This document shows, piece by piece, positions 23,319 through 32,166 of a DNA stretch of 64,000 nt. A model generated the notes under the pieces. The model made no database searches, was not told where the DNA came from, and saw only the letters and a program-made list of their open reading frames with translations. The position numbers and the translations under genes are program-made. The DNA comes from Symmachiella macrocystis (GTDB lineage: Bacteria > Planctomycetota > Planctomycetia > Planctomycetales > Planctomycetaceae), in NCBI RefSeq assembly GCF_007860075.1, contig NZ_SJPP01000001.1, forward strand, positions 4,065,490-4,129,489, written 5' to 3'. Each line of letters starts with the position of its first letter. The stretch's first letter is position 1.

Positions 23319-24023
23319 TTATTGGTAACTTCGAATTATTTCCACCACGGATTCAGGTTTGGGAATCCCTTTGGCACGGATTTCAAAGTCGTCTTGTCCG
23401 GAGCTGGAGATGGCCAGCGTGCCCACACCCAGTATGCGTTGAAGGACGGTTTGATCGATCTGCAGATTACGGACGTCGTCGTGTCGCACTTCAGAAGTGC
23501 TCCGTGCGATGAGACCTCGCTGAAAGATGCAACGATCCGTTGTGACTTGCAACGTGATAAACATGACCTTGATCCGCCAAACCAAGTAAATGATTGTGCT
23601 CACCGCGATCAATCCCAAGCTGATCCACAACAACGATGTCCCTTCCAACACGTCCCAGTTGGTGAGATTCCATACATCGAGATCGACGTTCGCCTCTGCC
23701 GCAAGGAACGTCACGAGCCCTACCAAACCTAAGGCAAACAGCAAAACGCTGCCCAGGTAGATGAAAGGATGATTGCGAAACATCGCTGGATGCAAGGTTT
23801 GAAGAGTCCGTTCTTCATCGGCGGGTACCTCAACTACCGAGTGCCGCTGAACATCGGTCGGCGAAGCATTGTGTACAGGAATCGACTGTGGCGCCTCGAT
23901 TTGAATCGGCTTGCCACAATCGACACACGCGATGTTTTCTCCAATCAGTTGTGATTCCACTTCCATCACTGCAGTACAGTGCGGGCAGCGATACGTCAAA
24001 GTTTCGGTAGTGTTCACGACCAT
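23319..24023 (-). CDS. Zinc-ribbon, membrane PH-domain (bPH2/YdbT-like) protein
   Basis: This 234-residue protein has an N-terminal zinc ribbon (YRCPHCTAVMEVES ... IACVDCGKP, four Cys), two membrane helices around 90-110 and 130-155, then a bacterial PH domain (FITLQVTTDRCIFQRGLIARSTSEV, HDDVRNLQIDQTVLQRILGVG, SSGQDDFEIRAKGIP). bPH2 proteins are membrane-bound and widespread, some involved in membrane stress. A strong sigma-54 promoter match lies about 57 bases before the ATG at 24023, pointing away from the one for the DUF3309 operon. Confidence 0.85.
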   Translation of the reverse strand: MVVNTTETLTYRCPHCTAVMEVESQLIGENIACVDCGKPIQIEAPQSIPVHNASPTDVQRHSVVEVPADEERTLQTLHPAMFRNHPFIYLGSVLLFALGLVGLVTFLAAEANVDLDVWNLTNWDVLEGTSLLWISLGLIAVSTIIYLVWRIKVMFITLQVTTDRCIFQRGLIARSTSEVRHDDVRNLQIDQTVLQRILGVGTLAISSSGQDDFEIRAKGIPKPESVVEIIRSYQ

Positions 24024-24079
24024 CTCCTTTGCTTTTGAATTCAGTGCTTGGTCAACCGGCTTCGTCTACTATGTGTTAA

Positions 24080-24096
24080 AGCAAGACGTGTGCCGA
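24080..24096 (-). promoter_or_regulatory. Sigma-54 type promoter for the PH-domain gene
   Basis: Minus strand reads TCGGCACACGTCTTGCT: GGCAC at -24, TTGC at -12, exact ten-base spacing. It is 57 bases before the start codon. Confidence 0.75.
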
Positions 24097-24463
24097 ACAC
24101 TAAAATCGCGGAATTCACGCCTTTTTGCCGCCTGGACCGGTCGTTGAGCACTCAGAGTGGTGGAGCGACGATTGACTGGCGTCCAGCGAGCTTGCAATCG
24201 GGGGCTTTCACTTCAATGCCTAATGAAGTACGTCGAGCACTTTAAAAATCGTCAGCGACACGTCGACTGCATTCGCTAATCCCTTCCTCTGTGCACTGCC
24301 TACAGGGTTCGTTGAGGGGGGATGTTCTGCACGTGATGGAGTGGCGAACAGGCTTGATCGTTGGACGCTCAGCCTGACCGTACATCGCGCGAAATTCGCG
24401 GAAAAAGCTTTACTGCAGCTTCCATCGCACGAACATTTCAGCGGATTTCATGAGAATTGGCGA

Positions 24464-24480
24464 TTGGCACGAAACCTGCT
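24464..24480 (+). promoter_or_regulatory. Sigma-54 type promoter for the DUF3309-CsbD operon
   Basis: TTGGCACGAAACCTGCT: perfect -24 box TTGGCACG, CTGCT at -12, exact spacing, 58 bases before the ATG at 24538. Confidence 0.8.
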
Positions 24481-24537
24481 CCTTCGTCGTTTCGTTACTC
24501 ACAACTTTAGAGAATACAACTCATAGGGGAGACTGCC

Positions 24538-24693
24538 ATGTTGGGAACCATCTTGCTGATCATTTTGATCTTGCTGCTTCTCGGGGCAGTGCCGACATGG
24601 TCGCACAGTCGTAATTGGGGATATGGACCCAGCGGCGGCGTGAGTCTGCTTATCATCATCGTGGTCGTGCTCTTGGTGATGAAAGTCATTTGA
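24538..24693 (+). CDS. DUF3309 family small membrane protein
   Basis: 51 residues: a first hydrophobic helix (MLGTILLIILILLLLGAVP), the conserved WSHSRNWGYGPSGG segment, and a second helix (VSLLIIIVVVLLVMKVI). This is the full-length DUF3309 pattern, a small two-helix membrane protein of unknown function found beside stress genes in many Gram-negative bacteria. AGGGGA precedes the ATG. It is first in a run of eight small genes reading in the same direction behind a sigma-54 type promoter. Confidence 0.9.
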   Translation: MLGTILLIILILLLLGAVPTWSHSRNWGYGPSGGVSLLIIIVVVLLVMKVI

Positions 24694-24754
24694 GGTCACC
24701 TCCAACCGTCCGATGGTTTCTTATTCGACAACACCAAACACAAGGGGACAAGTC

Positions 24755-25207
24755 ATGCTCAATAAACAAGTCTTGCAAGGGCACTGGAATGAAATTCAAG
24801 GCAAATTACTCGACCGCTGGGGCGAGTTGACGGACAACGAGTTGAAACAATTCGACGGCAATGCCGCTCAGTTGGTCGGAATGATTCAGCGTAAGACGGG
24901 CGAAGCTCGTGGTGATGTGGAAGACTTCCTAGAAGAGATCGTGAACAACTCAAATTCCACAGTCGAAAAAGCCTCGGGTGCCGTCCGTAAAGGTGTCCAC
25001 GATGTCGCCGGCAATGTCAGCGACTACGCGGCGCATGCTGGCGAATCAGCCAGAGTGGCTGCATCGCGAGCCGCTGATCAAGTGCGCGATGGATACAAGC
25101 AAACCGAAGAACTGGTCCGTCGCCGTCCCACGGAATCTTTAGCAGTCTGTTTTGGCGCCGGGTTAATCACCGGTGTTGTGCTCGGTCTCGCTTTACGGTC
25201 TCGATAA
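24755..25207 (+). CDS. CsbD-family domain fused to DUF883-like membrane anchor
   Basis: A 150-residue protein. Residues 1-55 are CsbD-like (LQGHWNEIQGKLLDRWGELTDNELKQ, then VGMIQRKTGEARGDVEDFL). The rest is an amphipathic helix (VEKASGAVRKGVHDVAGNVSD) ending in RRRPTESLAVCFGAGLITGVVLG, a DUF883/ElaB-like single membrane anchor. CsbD is a general-stress protein of unknown role; DUF883 proteins tether ribosomes or regulators to the membrane. The fusion joins both in one chain. AAGGGGAC precedes the ATG at 24755. Confidence 0.87.
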   Translation: MLNKQVLQGHWNEIQGKLLDRWGELTDNELKQFDGNAAQLVGMIQRKTGEARGDVEDFLEEIVNNSNSTVEKASGAVRKGVHDVAGNVSDYAAHAGESARVAASRAADQVRDGYKQTEELVRRRPTESLAVCFGAGLITGVVLGLALRSR

Positions 25208-25255
25208 GACCGCAACTGTTCACCCTTTTTCCCTTTTCACCTCAAGGAGTTTGAA

Positions 25256-25423
25256 ATGTTAAATCTGGCAATTTTCTTATTGGTCGTGGCATTGGCCTTC
25301 GCTGTTTTGGGATTTACCGGCATCGCTGCGAGTTTTGCCGGCGTTGCGAAAATTCTGTTTGTAGTCTTCCTCGTACTGTTTCTGATCAGTGCTGTGACGG
25401 GATCAATACGCCGACCGTCATAA
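25256..25423 (+). CDS. DUF1328 family (YtjA-like) small membrane protein
   Basis: 55 residues with two hydrophobic helices and the family pattern LAIFLLVVALAFAVLGFTG then IAASFAGVAKILFVVFLVLF, followed by a short basic tail (GSIRRPS). DUF1328 proteins are small membrane proteins of unknown role. The gene is preceded by AAGGAG seven bases before the ATG and lies third in the small-protein operon. Confidence 0.92.
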   Translation: MLNLAIFLLVVALAFAVLGFTGIAASFAGVAKILFVVFLVLFLISAVTGSIRRPS

Positions 25424-25474
25424 TCTGATCCGACGATGCAACTTTGAATATGTCACCTATTGGAGAAAGTGACC

Positions 25475-25726
25475 ATGTCTGAACCTCGTAATCGTTTGGA
25501 CGATATTCAGGAATCAATCGCCGAGCAGTCGAAGCAAATTGTCGGTGATCACGCATTGTCCTCCGCACTTGTCACCTTTGGGTTAGGTGTGGGGGTCGGA
25601 CTGACAGTCATCAGCGTCCTCACCGACTCCGGGCCGCCTCGCAGGTCGGCGGTCACGGAGCGGTTGGGCGCACAACTGTTGGATTCCTTAAGTGCAGTCA
25701 TGCCTGATTCGTTCATGAAACGCTAA
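25475..25726 (+). CDS. Small single-span membrane protein, DUF883-like
   Basis: 83 residues: an N-terminal amphipathic part (NRLDDIQESIAEQSKQIVGD), one membrane span (VTFGLGVGVGLTVISVL) and a short C-terminal tail. It resembles the other helix-plus-anchor proteins of this operon more in layout than in sequence. GGAGAAAGTGACC precedes the ATG. No known function. Confidence 0.7.
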   Translation: MSEPRNRLDDIQESIAEQSKQIVGDHALSSALVTFGLGVGVGLTVISVLTDSGPPRRSAVTERLGAQLLDSLSAVMPDSFMKR

Positions 25727-25758
25727 TCATTTCACACGGAAAACCTTAAAGCATTACC

Positions 25759-26160
25759 ATGATCAGTCCCGCCGACGACATCCGACGAAAAATGCAAAAC
25801 GTGCGCCACGAACTCAAAGAGGACGTGGACGATATTGCTGAATCGACGCGCGAGATGACGAACTGGCAGACTTATGTCAAACGCTATCCGTGGGCTTGTA
25901 TGGGGGCCGCGTTTGCCGCCGGTTTTGCTGTTGTTCCCAAACAGGTGGAACTCGTGGCTCCCGATGCGGACACGCTGGTCAAATTGGCAAAAAAACACAA
26001 ATTAGTTGTCGAAGCGAATCCAAAGCCGCAATCTCGCGGCGGTGTCACCAGCACCTTGCTAAGTTTGATGGGGACGATGGCCATGCGTGGTGCTGTTGCT
26101 TACGCCGGGAATTATTTCGGCCAACACGGTGGCGAGCAGATCGCGGCTGAGGCCGAGTGA
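25759..26160 (+). CDS. DUF883-like membrane-associated protein
   Basis: 133 residues. The first 45 form a charged amphipathic helix (ADDIRRKMQNVRHELKEDVDDIAESTREM), followed by YVKRYPWACMGAAFAAGFAVV, a membrane-anchor motif of the DUF883/YqjD kind (the position R.PW is typical). A soluble linker and a second hydrophobic patch (TLLSLMGTMAMRGAVAYAG) follow. Fifth gene of the operon. Function unknown; membrane tethering is inferred from layout. Confidence 0.72.
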   Translation: MISPADDIRRKMQNVRHELKEDVDDIAESTREMTNWQTYVKRYPWACMGAAFAAGFAVVPKQVELVAPDADTLVKLAKKHKLVVEANPKPQSRGGVTSTLLSLMGTMAMRGAVAYAGNYFGQHGGEQIAAEAE

Positions 26161-26214
26161 CGCACGTCAGCATTCGCTTTTTTGACTGAATAATACAACT
26201 CGATGGAGAATCTC

Positions 26215-26436
26215 ATGACGAACCGTATGACCGACTCGCCGCTAGCCAGCCAGGCTGTTGGCAATAAATTATTCACCGAATGTGATAACCCTGAGGAAAT
26301 TGCAGCCGCCGCGTTAGGGCAGGGGAAACAACTAGCCAAAAAACTGGAACAGGTCGTTGTAGCTTACCCGGCAGTGGCATTGGGAGCGGCCGTCGCGACC
26401 GGTCTGGTTCTGGGTTGGTGGGTGAAACGAAAATGA
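26215..26436 (+). CDS. Small DUF883-like membrane anchor protein
   Basis: 73 residues with a C-terminal anchor VVVAYPAVALGAAVATGLVLGW and a basic end (VKRK). I chose the second of two in-frame ATGs (26215) because GGAG lies at the right distance before it; 26203 is possible. Its TGA overlaps the ATG of the next gene (ATGA), a sign of translational coupling with the holin-like protein. Confidence 0.75.
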   Translation: MTNRMTDSPLASQAVGNKLFTECDNPEEIAAAALGQGKQLAKKLEQVVVAYPAVALGAAVATGLVLGWWVKRK

Positions 26437-26873
26437 GTGAAAAAAACGGCTCAACCCACTTTCCACCCCGCAGCGTCGCCCGCAATGTGGGCCAGTTCGC
26501 ACACGACGTTGTTTCCTTAGCCGAATTGCAGACCGAATTACTCAAAGTCGATGCTGAGGACTATTTGAAACGCGCCGCCAAACCACTCATCGCATGGACG
26601 GTCACAGTGGTCGTCGCGTTGGGCTGTGTTCCGGTGGCATTAGCGACATTGGCCTTGGGGCTGGTTCAAGCCGGCCTGCAAACTTGGTTGGCGTTTTTAA
26701 TAGCAACCGTGACCGGCCTGATCATCGCCAGTGTAAGCGGTATTGTCGGTTGGCTGTGGATGAGCAAGTCGTTTGATGCATTCCGCCGATCCAGACAAGA
26801 ATTCCGCAGCAACCTGACGTGGATTAAAGTCGCGTTAAAGGGGACTGCGGAGAAACAGACCCGTTCGATATGA
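26433..26873 (+). CDS. Phage-holin-superfamily / YqjE-like membrane protein
   Basis: This 146-residue protein has an N-terminal cytoplasmic helix (RNVGQFAHDVVSLAELQTELLKVDAEDYL) typical of the Act_Holin_1/YqjE group, two membrane helices at about 55-80 and 84-108 (PVALATLALGLVQAGLQTWL, FLIATVTGLIIASVSGIVGWL) and a basic amphipathic tail. In E. coli yqjE lies beside the DUF883 gene yqjD, and here too it is coupled to a DUF883-like gene by a 4-base overlap. Role: membrane stress or ribosome tethering partner, inferred. Confidence 0.82.
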   Translation: MSEKNGSTHFPPRSVARNVGQFAHDVVSLAELQTELLKVDAEDYLKRAAKPLIAWTVTVVVALGCVPVALATLALGLVQAGLQTWLAFLIATVTGLIIASVSGIVGWLWMSKSFDAFRRSRQEFRSNLTWIKVALKGTAEKQTRSI

Positions 26874-26888
26874 CCAAAAGAAACCTGA

Positions 26889-26905
26889 GGGGCAAGTCAC
26901 TCGCA
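26889..26905 (+). promoter_or_regulatory. Weaker sigma-54 type promoter candidate
   Basis: GGGGCAAGTCACTCGCA: GG and GC have the right spacing, but each half has one or more deviations from consensus. It lies 52 bases before the gene at 26957. Confidence 0.4.
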
Positions 26906-26956
26906 AAGTATCCTGAGGAGTGATCTTGCTTCAGTTCTGCTACAAAGGAGCAACCA

Positions 26957-27151
26957 ATGACACACGATATGAATGTCCAATCCCATGATCGTCCCTCCAA
27001 GCCGATTCATCTCGCAGGTCAAGAGGCCATGTCGGCCGGCGATGCGGCGATCGAGTGCATGAAACAGTATGCTCAAGAACGACCCGAGGTCGTGACGTTA
27101 TGGGCGTTTGGAATTGGCTTTGTGTTGGGTTGGAAATTGAAGCCCTGGTAG
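26957..27151 (+). CDS. Small membrane-anchor protein, DUF883-like
   Basis: 64 residues: a helical part (AGDAAIECMKQYAQERPEV) and a C-terminal anchor (VTLWAFGIGFVLGWKLKPW). It shares the ERPE...GFVLGW layout with the anchors upstream. AAAGGAG precedes the ATG. It may have its own promoter at 26889. Function unknown. Confidence 0.72.
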   Translation: MTHDMNVQSHDRPSKPIHLAGQEAMSAGDAAIECMKQYAQERPEVVTLWAFGIGFVLGWKLKPW

Positions 27152-27574
27152 GATCTCCTACTGAAGAGTGCAGGCAGCTTTCAGGAATCCGCCGCACTGC
27201 GGGCATGGTAAACCGTTGATTGCTGCGCAGCGCGGATTGCTGCCTTGCACCATGGAGCCGATGCCAAGCGTGTCTATTTTCTTAGCTGTAGATGAAGCAC
27301 AGATTTTCGGGCGTGACACTCGAAAACCTCAGAACGACCGGTCGAGGTCACATTGCGCGCTCAGTGGCAGGCGACGCGCCAGACTAATGTGTCATACGAA
27401 ATAACTAGGGCTTGGGCATGAAGGTGAATTCCCTGAGTGTTTCAACCGGCAATGATCAATGGGAGCGACTTCTGTTGATCGCTCTCTTGTTTCGATAGCT
27501 GGACCACTGACATGTTGACTATACTGAATCAGCGATGCCCTTTGTGTTCAGTGTCAATGATTAAGGTGGGTTGA
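27152..27574. other. Gene-free stretch upstream of the hybrid kinase
   Basis: About 420 bases without a convincing frame or repeat. A poor -24/-12 pattern (TGGCAGGCGACGCGC, near 27365) was seen and is not claimed. Confidence 0.35.
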
Positions 27575-30500
27575 ATGAATTCTGACTCAATGCCGTTCCA
27601 GGACGTCATAGACACTTCTCGTGAATCGCATGTATTCGCGCGCGTGAGTGTCTTGTCGGCTATCGGAGCGGTGTTCATACTCGATTCGTTTCTAGCGGTC
27701 GACGTCGCCGGCTACATTTTGTATTTGCCGATTATCTGGTTGGCTTTCCGGACCGGGAAAGCCTTGGACATTTATGCAACTGCTGCATTATGTTCGCTCA
27801 TGTTGGTGATCGATCTTTATATCTCTTCAGCAAATGGCGGGATGGATTGGGTCTCCGTCATCAACCGACTCTTGGGGATGTTCGCCATTTGGTTGACAGC
27901 CGCCTTGTGTGGTAAAATTGTGCGTGCTAAACGCACGCTTCTCAGTCGAGAACGTTATCGCAGCAGCATTGTTGAAACGGCGATGGATGCTGTCGTTTCG
28001 ATCGACCAACGCGGTCGAATCGTGGACTGGAATGCACAAGCGGAAACGACGTTTGGTTGGACGCGATCAGAAGTTGTTGGTGAAGAACTCGCATCACGCA
28101 TCATCCCACCGGAATATCGGGCCGCTCAACGCCAGGGAATGGTGCGTTATCTCAAGACCGGAATGGGAGCGATCCTGGGACAACGGGTCGAGTTGACAGC
28201 ATTACGAAAAAACGGAGAAGAATTTCCCATCGAATTGAGTGTCGTCGCCGTGTCGCTTGACGGTAAAACCCTCTTCAACGCTTTTGTACGCGATATCTCG
28301 CAGAAGAGCGAAAACTCCAAGTATCGCGCCCGCTTGGCAGCACTCGTCGATTCTTCTTATGACGCAATCATCGGTATCGATATCGATGGCACCATCAACA
28401 GTTGGAACTTGGGGGCCGAACGCGTCTACGGCTACCGGGAAGATGAAACGCTTGGCAGAACCATTGAATTTCTCTTGCCGCCGGACATCGAAGAAGAAAC
28501 GAAGGTCATCACAGAAGCGATTCATTCGGGAAGGCGGCTGGAGCAATTTGAAACGGTCCGGAAACGGAAGGATGGACATTTACTCTCCGTCTCAGTCACC
28601 GTGTCGCCGATCGCCGATGAGAACGGCGAGGATATTGGCTCGTCAACGATTGAGCGGGACATCACCGAGCGTAAACGACAACAAAAAGAGCTTTTTGTGG
28701 CCAAGGAAGATGCCGAAAAGGCCAATCGCTCGCGCGCGGAATTTCTAGCCAATGTGAGTCACGAATTGCGAACGCCCATGAACGCAATTATCGGCATGAC
28801 GCAAATCGCACTCGGCGAAAATTTGACAGACGATGTGGAGGACTACATTCGGACAGCTAACGAGTCCGCGCATTCGTTGCTCACGTTGGTAAACGACATC
28901 CTCGATTTCTCGAAGCTGGAGTCCGGAAAGTTCACGATCGAAAACGAACCTTTTCACCTACGGGAAATGCTGGATGTGGCCATCAAGCCGCTATCACTCC
29001 ATGCGTTTGATAAAGGGTTGGAATTGGCTTGCGATGTAGCCAGTAATGTCCCCGACGAATTGGTGGGCGACACGGTTAGACTCAAACAAGTTTTGACCAA
29101 TCTCATCAATAATGCTGTGAAATTCACCGATGCCGGTGAAGTGGTCGTCGGTGTAGAAACTTTGAAAAAATGGCCCAGTAAAGTGCGACTACGATTTTCG
29201 GTTCGCGACACCGGAGTCGGCATCCTCCCGGATGACCAACGCCGCATTCTCGAGCCTTTCACACAAGTCGATGCTTCTTCCACCAGGCGGCATGGAGGAA
29301 CGGGTCTGGGACTGGCAATCTGCAACCAGCTACTGCGATTGATGGGCGGAAAACTCTCCGTCGAAAGCGAACCGAATAAAGGGAGTTGTCTGTCGTTTCA
29401 AGTGACACTCGCCCGCCAATCGGTGGCGACGAGAAAATCGTCCGAGGGACTGTCACTGAAGCAACTGCAAAATCTGTCGGTTCTCGTCGTGGATGACAAC
29501 GAGACCAACCGCCGTATTCTCGCCCAGATGTTGAAGAATTGGTCCATGCAACCCGACACCGTGGAGGGAGCCGACCAAGCGCTTCGCCGGATGGATCAAG
29601 CTTGTGAGAACGGTGCGCCGTATCCGTTGGTGATTCTCGACGCGCTGATGCCGGGAGTGGACGGTTATACGTTATCGCAACGAATCTGCGAACGGACCAG
29701 CAACCCGCCGCCGATTATCTTGATGATATCTTCGTCTGATCGACAGGAATTCAAACTGCGGGAGACAGAATCTGGAGTCGATCACTTTTTACAGAAACCG
29801 GTCTCGCAATCCGACCTGTTGGACGCCGTCATGCAGGCCATGGATGTCCACGTCGACGAAACCGACGATGAAGTGAATCAACACAACAACCGCACCTCCC
29901 ATAGGTCGCTTTCGGTCTTGCTGGCAGAGGATACACCCGCCAATCAGAAAGTCGTGACAATAATATTGCAGAAGTACGGGCATACGGTCACAGTTGCTCA
30001 AAACGGCCATGAAGCGATTCAGTTGTACCATGAACGGGCGTTCGATGTGATCTTGATGGATGTACAAATGCCGGTCATGGACGGCTATAAAGCGACTGCA
30101 AAAATTCGTGCCGCTGAAAGTGATTCCAAAAAATCAACACCCATCATCGCCATGACCGCCCACGCCATGCGCGGAGACCGTGAGAAATGTTTAGCGGCCG
30201 GGATGGACGCCTACCTCTCCAAGCCGGTTGATGTGGACGAACTGGTCCGGTTGGTAGAGAACGCCTCTCTCGGTCGAGACAACCTACACGACCTTGATAA
30301 TGATTATGACTTCGAAGAATCTGCTGAAATACCTGAGAAACCATCTTCCACAGCACGGCCGGAATTGCCCACTTCGCCAGACAACGTTGTCGACTATGCC
30401 GGAACGATGCAGCGTCTGAATGGGGACACGAACCTATTTCTGGAGTTTATCGGCTACTTTCATGAAGACTCACCCAAGCTCCTGGTGGATCTTGGGGAAG

Positions 30501-30715
30501 CAATCGACTCCCACGACTCTACGGCCGTGCAGCAGGCCGCGCACAGCCTCAAAGGCATCGCCGCCAATTTCGGTGCTGAGAGCTGCCTCTCCACCGCCAA
30601 CGAGTTAGAGCTGCTTGGCAAAAACGGCGATTTGACGGGTGCAAACGAATTGCTGACACAACTCGAGCAACACGTTGCAGACCTCGAACTCTCGTTGGCG
30701 AAGTATCGAGGCTAG
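27575..30715 (+). CDS. Hybrid sensor histidine kinase with two PAS, two receiver and one HPt domain
   Basis: A 1046-residue membrane protein. Residues 20-118 hold about four membrane helices. PAS domains lie at 128-240 and 250-365, then HisKA with the phosphoacceptor H396 (NVSHELRTPMNAIIGM). The ATPase domain shows the N box (LINNAVKF, 510-517), G1 box (DTGVGI, 545-550) and G2 box (GGTGLGLAI). Receiver 1 has DD640-641 and D689, receiver 2 has ED785-786 and D829 (VILMDVQMP). A C-terminal HPt domain has H990 (AAHSLKG). The layout is BarA/ArcB-like. With HPt at its end it can pass phosphate to a separate receiver; the NtrC-type regulator 2.5 kb downstream is the obvious candidate (inference). 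Confidence 0.95.
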   Translation: MNSDSMPFQDVIDTSRESHVFARVSVLSAIGAVFILDSFLAVDVAGYILYLPIIWLAFRTGKALDIYATAALCSLMLVIDLYISSANGGMDWVSVINRLLGMFAIWLTAALCGKIVRAKRTLLSRERYRSSIVETAMDAVVSIDQRGRIVDWNAQAETTFGWTRSEVVGEELASRIIPPEYRAAQRQGMVRYLKTGMGAILGQRVELTALRKNGEEFPIELSVVAVSLDGKTLFNAFVRDISQKSENSKYRARLAALVDSSYDAIIGIDIDGTINSWNLGAERVYGYREDETLGRTIEFLLPPDIEEETKVITEAIHSGRRLEQFETVRKRKDGHLLSVSVTVSPIADENGEDIGSSTIERDITERKRQQKELFVAKEDAEKANRSRAEFLANVSHELRTPMNAIIGMTQIALGENLTDDVEDYIRTANESAHSLLTLVNDILDFSKLESGKFTIENEPFHLREMLDVAIKPLSLHAFDKGLELACDVASNVPDELVGDTVRLKQVLTNLINNAVKFTDAGEVVVGVETLKKWPSKVRLRFSVRDTGVGILPDDQRRILEPFTQVDASSTRRHGGTGLGLAICNQLLRLMGGKLSVESEPNKGSCLSFQVTLARQSVATRKSSEGLSLKQLQNLSVLVVDDNETNRRILAQMLKNWSMQPDTVEGADQALRRMDQACENGAPYPLVILDALMPGVDGYTLSQRICERTSNPPPIILMISSSDRQEFKLRETESGVDHFLQKPVSQSDLLDAVMQAMDVHVDETDDEVNQHNNRTSHRSLSVLLAEDTPANQKVVTIILQKYGHTVTVAQNGHEAIQLYHERAFDVILMDVQMPVMDGYKATAKIRAAESDSKKSTPIIAMTAHAMRGDREKCLAAGMDAYLSKPVDVDELVRLVENASLGRDNLHDLDNDYDFEESAEIPEKPSSTARPELPTSPDNVVDYAGTMQRLNGDTNLFLEFIGYFHEDSPKLLVDLGEAIDSHDSTAVQQAAHSLKGIAANFGAESCLSTANELELLGKNGDLTGANELLTQLEQHVADLELSLAKYRG

Positions 30716-31425
30716 TAATCACGGTCCGCTTGGCCAAACGAATGCGGATGCACATATGTTGACAAGTTGAGGCATCACCCCCGCTAGCCCCGCTTTCAAT
30801 ACGTGCGGCCGTATGGTTTGTAATCGACCACGCGTCGCACATGTATCGATGCAGGATTATTCATCCATAGTAATAATCCGACTGAGCAGTCGGTCGCTTA
30901 AAGAGCCAACGGCTAAACAAAGGACTGCTCTGACCTCCCTCTAATGATCTCCAGCCGCTCTGCGCCGCATTTGGATCAAATGCGAGAACGCTAAACGACC
31001 ATTGCGGTAGATCGGCAACCAGAATTCGGTATGCCGTTTTGATCCACCAGCCACAATTCCATGGTGGTGAATGCGGTCAACTGAATTGTTTGAAATTTGA
31101 TTCCACCAGTATCTCCACGCAATCAATAGCCTTGGGGACTGAGCGATGTAGAAATGCGCTACAGTCTCGCTGCATTATTTTCTATTGGCACGGCATGTGC
31201 AAAACAGTTGGTGTAACAAGCATGGCGAACGGTAGTCGCTGGGCGGCTTAATACAAAGGCGAGAGTGAAACTATCCACAGCCACTTGCCGCACATAGCCA
31301 CTTGTAGAGGATTGGCCTCACGGTAATCACTAGGGAGAAGTTGAACGAGCGATGTCGGAAGCAGGTGTTCGTCAGCCATTCCCAAGACACAATCTTTACG
31401 CAAGTAGAGTGAAAGAAATGGAACC
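30716..31425. other. Gene-free stretch with hairpin and sigma-54 promoter
   Basis: About 700 bases. It contains a small hairpin after the kinase gene (ccgact/agtcgg, 30878-30893, no T run) and a sigma-54 promoter match at 31185. No gene recognised. Confidence 0.5.
31185..31201 (+). promoter_or_regulatory. Sigma-54 type promoter upstream of BON and CsbD genes
   Basis: TTGGCACGGCATGTGCA: perfect -24 half (TTGGCACG), TGCA at -12, exact spacing. It is about 225 bases before the BON gene, so a long leader or missed small gene may lie between. Confidence 0.75.
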
Positions 31426-31677
31426 ATGTTGGTAAACGCAATATCCAAACATTCAAAAGATCAACTTGCCAAGCGGGTCTGGAATTCCATGCAACGGTTA
31501 GGGTCCAGTCGGCTGTCCCGTGTGGAATGCGAATCCCGGGGAACGACGATCCTGCTTCTCGGGACAACAAGCACGTACTATCAAAAGCAGCTCGCGCAAA
31601 CGATCGCAGGAAAAGTACCGGGGGTGCATCACGTCATCAATCAATTACGAGTGATTGATGCGCACCCGACACTCTAA
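31426..31677 (+). CDS. BON-domain-like small protein
   Basis: An 83-residue protein containing one BON-type domain: a polar N-terminal helix (QLAKRVWNSMQRLGSSRL), then RVECESRGTTILLLGTTSTYYQKQL and AQTIAGKVPGVHHVINQLRV, which fit the strand-helix-strand BON pattern ending V..V.N.L.V. BON domains bind membranes or lipids and occur in osmotic-stress proteins such as OsmY. It lacks a signal peptide, so it is cytoplasmic, and is probably co-transcribed with the CsbD gene 90 bases downstream. Confidence 0.72.
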   Translation: MLVNAISKHSKDQLAKRVWNSMQRLGSSRLSRVECESRGTTILLLGTTSTYYQKQLAQTIAGKVPGVHHVINQLRVIDAHPTL

Positions 31678-31766
31678 ACAACTGGCGTTGTCTTGTAGGC
31701 AACGCAAAATCTGTTTGAAACGCCGCAAAGACGGCACACTGTAACCAACGAACAAGGAGCACGGAC

Positions 31767-31970
31767 ATGAATTGGGATCAAATCGAAGGGAAATGGAAAC
31801 AGGTCAAAGGTCAAGTCAAACAACAATGGGGCGACCTGACTGATGACGAACTGGATTCGATCGACGGAAAACGAGACGTTCTCGTCGGAAAAATTCAAGA
31901 ACGCTACGGGATTGCCCGCGAGAAAGCGGAAGAGCAGGTCCAGTCATTCGAAACCTCTTGCAATTGCTGA
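31767..31970 (+). CDS. CsbD family stress protein
   Basis: 67 residues, essentially one CsbD domain: MNWDQIEGKWKQVKGQVKQQ, WGDLTDDELDSIDGKRDVLV and GKIQERYGIAREKAEEQV. CsbD was first known as a sigma-B general stress protein of Bacillus. It is soluble, helical and of unknown biochemical role. AAGGAG precedes the ATG. The C-terminus ends with an unusual CNC. Confidence 0.95.
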   Translation: MNWDQIEGKWKQVKGQVKQQWGDLTDDELDSIDGKRDVLVGKIQERYGIAREKAEEQVQSFETSCNC

Positions 31971-32166
31971 AACCCACAATTGGGATGCGTTATTCCGATT
32001 GAAGCAACGTTATTGAAATTGCCCAGGACGAACGAACTGCACGCGTATCGACGCACAGCAAAGGGCTTTTTACCCTCAATTGCTAACGGCAGAATTCGCA
32101 GACGTCGAGGCAAACACAAAGCGTCACAGCCAATTCCCAGACTGAACTTTTACGGAGGAAGAAAAC

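Larger units (their letters stand above)
24024..24537. other. Divergent regulatory region, no gene
   Basis: Some 510 bases between the PH-domain gene (-) and the DUF3309 operon (+). It holds one sigma-54 promoter match at each end (24080-24096 minus, 24464-24480 plus). Short mirrored words near each promoter (tcgcggaattc, gcgcgaaattcgcgg) could be activator sites; this is inference. Confidence 0.6.
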
